From Synura sp. LO234KE (Eukaryota > Sar > Synurophyceae > Synurales > Mallomonadaceae), in the NCBI GenBank assembly GCA_015143735.1, contig VKHC01000514.1:1-11448 (forward strand): a stretch of 11,448 nucleotides of DNA. The letters run 5' to 3'. How positions within the stretch are numbered: the first letter of the stretch is position 1; each line of letters opens with the position of its first letter. Positions 8,787 to 11,448 of this stretch are shown piece by piece. Position numbers and translations under genes: made by a program. The notes under the pieces are model-generated. The model saw only the letters and a list, made by a program, of their open reading frames with translations. It was not told the origin of the DNA and made no database searches.

Positions 8787-9164
8787 AAATGATAATTCAA
8801 CCTGATTCAACTCATCCGCATACGATAATCTTAGAGGATGAGCTCGCACAGGAAAAAAATGTGCTAATCAACTTTCCTCAGGATTCTACAATGCTCCATG
8901 ACGTTAGAGAGATCGATCAATTTTTACCAGCTTCGATACTTCTTCAAGATCGCCTGCTAGCTTCAGGGGGTATCGTGGCGGTTCATATTCTATTTTGTTT
9001 TGCACTATTTTGCTTCGTATTTCAGAGATGACATATAATCCTGATGCGTCTCGATGCACTGTGATACTGATGGAGGAAGAGGTGCCAAACACGAGAAATA
9101 ACCCGGAAGACTCCTCTCCTGGCACTAAAACGCCTCACGAAGACAGGCTCATGAATCAGCTGAG
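8787..9164 (+). other. Two adjacent exons encoding similar units (EM..xPD..., internal duplication)
   Basis: Exon 8787-8969 begins EMIIQPDSTHPHTIILEDEL and exon 9026-9164 begins EMTYNPDASRCTVILMEEEV. Both start with two bases completing a Glu codon, directly at AG|A(A/G)ATG, and both are preceded by a peptide ending SG (QDSG and LASG). The shared pattern is E-M-x-x-x-P-D, a short gap, a beta-like hydrophobic run and an acidic cluster. This suggests exon duplication followed by divergence. I do not recognise the module. Confidence 0.45.
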
Positions 9165-9729
9165 GTAACGGCTTTTACGCTACCCAGTGTACCGAAATAA
9201 ACCTGTTTGATTATATTTTCAGCCTTTCCGTTTCGCGAACTGAACAGTTTCGACGAAGCTCCTTCTTCCAGCGAGGTACAGTATCCCTTGATTTTGAAAG
9301 CAGAGCTCAAAGAAATGATCGATCATCAACTGTTCTTATATTGATATTACTTTTATTTAATGAATTGGTTGCCCATCAAGATATTAATTTTTCTTCATTT
9401 TTTTCATATCCAGACTGCCCTCAGTTCTCAACTGTAGAAGGTAATAACATCGGTGCGCCATATTCCTGTGCGGTAGCGATCAATATCATCTGTTTTTGTT
9501 TCAGGCATCGCTGAGCCCGCTGCAAAGGCGTCAAATCCACAAGTTAACAGGAGGAAATCCATCTTTAGGTATTTCCGGCTGCCTATGACACTAAGTCTAG
9601 TCTTTATAGAATTATTATCCACATTTAGTTTACTCGGTCCTGGTGCTCAGAGAGCCTGGTGCGCTCGCTTCTAGTGGTTCCCTTGAGAAATGATGCAGCA
9701 CTTATTTGAGACTTCACCTGCAAGTGCAG

Positions 9730-10035
9730 GTACTTATTGTTAATGATAAGCACATTACTTTGCACCTAAAAGGTGTTAAAGATATTAGGAAAGATTTCAC
9801 GCATAGTAGCAACGCATTGATTTAGTTACATTATACGCGAAGAATATATTTTGTATCTGCTTTCATGATTCAAAGAAAACTTCTTTGATATTGAATATAG
9901 CTTCGCGCCATATTTCAATTTTCGCTGTTACCTTTCCTATTGATTTCGTTGTATATTAAAAGTTTGATCAACCGCGCACAAATATCAATTAAAAGCGTTC
10001 TTCACGAGCGGCTATTTCCACTGTGCTGCGCACAG
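9730..10035 (+). other. Intron of the plus-strand ankyrin gene, no gene inside
   Basis: This AT-rich stretch runs from the GTACTT donor at 9730 to the acceptor GCGCACAG ending at 10035. The open frame that crosses 9940-10236 has no family pattern and continues through two good acceptors, so it is treated as chance. Confidence 0.4.
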
Positions 10036-10223
10036 AGCCATTACACTTCTCTGCAAGTCCTCCTTATCATCCCAATCCAGGTAAAACTACTAACTAACTT
10101 CGCTCGAATATCTTTATTCCGCAATCAATTACTATCGTGTTGCAGTCATTTCTGTGAAAACCTCATATATCGTTTTTGTCTGTCTGTGCAACAGAAAGCG
10201 TTGATAGTAATGCGGTTAGAGCA

Positions 10224-10337
10224 AAGGAAACATTGAATCGTATGAAGAACAGCTTTCTGCATGAAATATGCATTACCGGCAAAGTAGAGGAAGTGAAACA
10301 AGCGCTAGATGCCCACCCAGACCTCGTTTATGCAACT
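10224..10337 (+). repeat. Inverted repeat, left arm (114 bp, inside an ankyrin exon)
   Basis: This is identical to the reverse complement of 10510-10623 at 112 of 114 positions with no gaps. The two differences are G10284 (GTA Val versus ATA Ile) and G10304 (GCG versus GCT, silent). The arm encodes KETLNRMKNSFLHEI through DLVYAT of the first ANK repeat. The arm starts inside the exon and ends before its donor, so it is not a duplicated whole exon. Confidence 0.95.
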
Positions 10338-10465
10338 GACGATTATTTACGTTATCATCAAGTCAATCGGTGCTGAAGCTCATCAACACAAGGTTATCTC
10401 TGTAGACTGAAGCTACCTCAGTGATAACCTCCTCGTAAGCCGGCCGCTCGGATGTCGTGCTTCTT

Positions 10466-10511
10466 CTTCTTTTCGATAGATGGCAATTATCAACACTGTA
10501 CCAAGAGTAAG
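10466..10511. repeat. Direct repeat copy 1 (46 bp) flanking the inverted arm
   Basis: Matches 10621-10666 with a single difference (C10494 versus T10649), spaced 155 bp start to start. Read on the plus strand it has a pyrimidine tract, TTCGATAG, then 27 nt (MAIINTVPR) and a GTAAGT donor, so it could pass for a micro-exon of phase 0. Whether it is spliced is unknown. Confidence 0.95.
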
Positions 10512-10623
10512 TTGCATAAACGAGGTCTGGGTGGGCATCTAGAGCTTGTTTCACTTCCTCTATTTTGCCGGTAATGCATATTTCATGCAGAAAGCTGTTC
10601 TTCATACGATTCAATGTTTCCTT
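10510..10623 (-). repeat. Inverted repeat, right arm (antisense copy of the ankyrin exon piece)
   Basis: This lies in the intron downstream of the parent exon, 172 bp away from the left arm. On the minus strand it remains open and encodes the same ANK segment with Val changed to Ile. It is embedded in a 92-codon minus-strand frame (10641-10363), which begins without an ATG and is probably not a gene. Two nucleotides of the arm overlap the upstream direct repeat and three overlap the downstream one. Confidence 0.95.
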
Positions 10624-10666
10624 CTTTTCGATAGATGGCAATTATCAATACTGTACCAAGAGTAAG
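10621..10666. repeat. Direct repeat copy 2 (46 bp) flanking the inverted arm
   Basis: Second copy of 10466-10511. The pair brackets the inverted exon copy almost exactly, with the order repeat, inverted arm, repeat. The duplication is far longer than usual transposon target-site duplications and there are no terminal repeats inside, so insertion by a transposon is not the obvious cause. Confidence 0.95.
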
Positions 10667-11326
10667 CGCACTGTGTACGCAATTATGTTCATTAATAGTG
10701 ATCTCTATCGATCATAATTATGTTTGAAAGTATTTCCGTTTCCTTTTACTCTCATTATTTGTTCTGTTAAGATGTCTTTGCATCTAAGTTATCAATCGGA
10801 ATTATTTTCTGCGCGGTAACACAGCTCTGCTAGGGGCTCTATTAGGCGAGCACATTGAAACTACTACTGTGCTGTATCAGAGGGGAGTGGATGTAATGGC
10901 TCGGAATCGAGTACGTTATTTCATATTGTGGATTTTGAAGTAAATCATTCGTCCGCTGCTCTATCAATATGTTTACAGGAAGGATCGACATCGCTTATAA
11001 TTGCGACTGAACTTGGACGAGCTGATGTGGTCGTTTACCTCGTTGAATGAGGGGCAGCTGTTGATGACAAGGAATCCTCGGCATGTAAAAATTATATAAT
11101 GTAATCTTCTTTAATTATGATTTAGAAATTTCTTGTAAATATGTGTGTTCATCTCTGGACTGGTAGCCTGAGGAGACATCACTCATGAAAGCTTCGGCGG
11201 CCGGAAACGTTACCATAGTTGCATTTCTACTTAAGAAACGGGCTACTGTCAATGCGCGAAGTGCTGTAAGTACCCTGCGTCGATTCGTCCTTGACATGGC
11301 ATCGCCCTGGTGATTTTAAACTAATA

Positions 11327-11370
11327 GCAACTACAATCTAGAAGACTTGCAACTACAATCTAGAAGACTA
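11327..11370. repeat. Tandem duplication, two 22-bp units
   Basis: The unit GCAACTACAATCTAGAAGAC plus two bases occurs at 11327-11348 and 11349-11370; the copies differ only in the last base (T versus A). It lies in non-coding sequence after the last ankyrin exon seen. Confidence 0.9.
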
Positions 11371-11448
11371 TAGCGTTTTTTATAAAACGTTACCGATCAA
11401 AAGATATTGTACTTTGAAAAATGTTCCAAAAAAGGACACAATCTTCCA

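Larger units (their letters stand above)
8461..11265 (+). pseudogene. Second ankyrin-repeat gene, about twelve exons, probably decayed
   Basis: Exons: 8461-8625, 8698-8731, 8787-8969, 9026-9164, 9223-9275, 9414-9440, 9505-9568, 9651-9729, 10036-10080, 10195-about 10350, 10812-10910, 10979-about 11077, 11167-11265. From 8461 to 9568 all junctions are in phase, which supports a real gene. The N-terminal part is not recognised; it includes a possible membrane segment (LSLLYLIVTLLLLYL), acidic strand-like units, a basic Ser/Arg patch (RTEQFRRSSFFQR; NRRKSIF) and a proline-rich stretch (HFSASPPYHPNPE). ANK repeats follow. Damage seen: exon 9651-9729 is one nt short; the acceptor of 10812 is TG instead of AG; TGA at 11048-11050 replaces the Arg usual in the LLxxGA turn; and the donor expected at 11077 is absent. 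Alternatively a truncated protein ends at 11048. Orientation is divergent to the minus-strand ankyrin gene. Confidence 0.6.
10195..11265 (+). repeat. Four ankyrin-repeat exons of the plus-strand gene, damaged
   Basis: Exon 10195-about 10350 holds the first ANK helix pair (FLHEICITGKVEEVKQALDA). Exons 10812-10910, 10979-11077 and 11167-11265 are each 99 nt by repeat register: NTALLGALLGEHIETTTVLY, TSLIIATELGRADVVVYLVE followed by TGA, and TSLMKASAAGNVTIVAFLLK. The acceptors at 10978 (TTTACAG) and 11166 (GGTAG) and the donors at 10911 (GTACGT) and 11266 (GTAAGT) are good. The acceptor before 10812 reads CTG, and the donor at 11078 is missing; the nearest GT is at 11085, out of phase. Confidence 0.65.

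Noticed and set aside
9940-10236. 98-codon plus-strand frame as a gene
   Set aside because: It crosses two convincing splice acceptors and a donor, and it uses a frame different from the phase-consistent exons at 10036 and 10195.
10363-10641. Minus-strand 92-codon open frame as an independent ankyrin gene
   Set aside because: It starts without an ATG, contains only the inverted exon piece plus unrelated sequence, and reads into the direct repeat. It is explained by the rearrangement.
11374-11389. Small palindrome CGTTTT-TTAT-AAAACG as a terminator or element end
   Set aside because: A 6-bp AT-rich stem is expected by chance here, and there is no matching partner in the window.

Overview
The window is eukaryotic nuclear DNA. 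It contains split genes with short introns (about 55-280 nt), GT donors such as GTAAGT, GTATGT and GTACGT, and TTTACAG/TTTCAG-type acceptors. There is no operon structure or Shine-Dalgarno spacing. The species cannot be named from the sequence; an early-branching animal or a protist with compact introns would fit. Host DNA is AT-rich, while a central block (about 2.8-6.25 kb) is GC-richer and looks like a decayed mobile element. All exon models here were built by hand from splice motifs, codon phase and protein-family pattern; none is backed by transcripts.

Layout. (1) 49-1835, minus strand: a multi-exon gene for a secreted beta-propeller-like protein with a clear signal peptide. Its 3' exons join in perfect phase, but two frame breaks lie in its 5' half, so it is probably a pseudogene or carries sequence errors. 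It runs off the left edge. (2) 1836-2658: AT-rich, no gene seen. (3) About 2790-6250: a GC-rich block starting with a 230-bp pyrimidine-only minisatellite, followed by unassigned open frames, a possible linker of a non-LTR retrotransposon polyprotein, and a recognisable but frameshifted RNase H domain. No reverse transcriptase remains. (4) 6472-8333, minus strand: an ankyrin-repeat gene of at least seven exons that join in phase to a 272-residue open protein (5' end not found). Three of its ANK repeats are each one exon of exactly 99 nt in phase 0. (5) 8461-11265, plus strand, divergent from (4): a second ankyrin gene with an unrecognised N-terminal part and four C-terminal ANK exons. It shows a TGA inside an ANK repeat, a lost acceptor, a displaced donor and a -1 frameshift, so it is called a probable pseudogene.

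The most unusual structure is at 10224-10666. A 114-bp piece of an ANK exon of gene (5) recurs as a 98% identical inverted copy in the adjacent intron. That copy is bracketed by 46-bp direct repeats with 2-3 bp overlap at the junctions, a pattern expected from replication template switching. It would let the transcript fold into a long hairpin that covers the exon.
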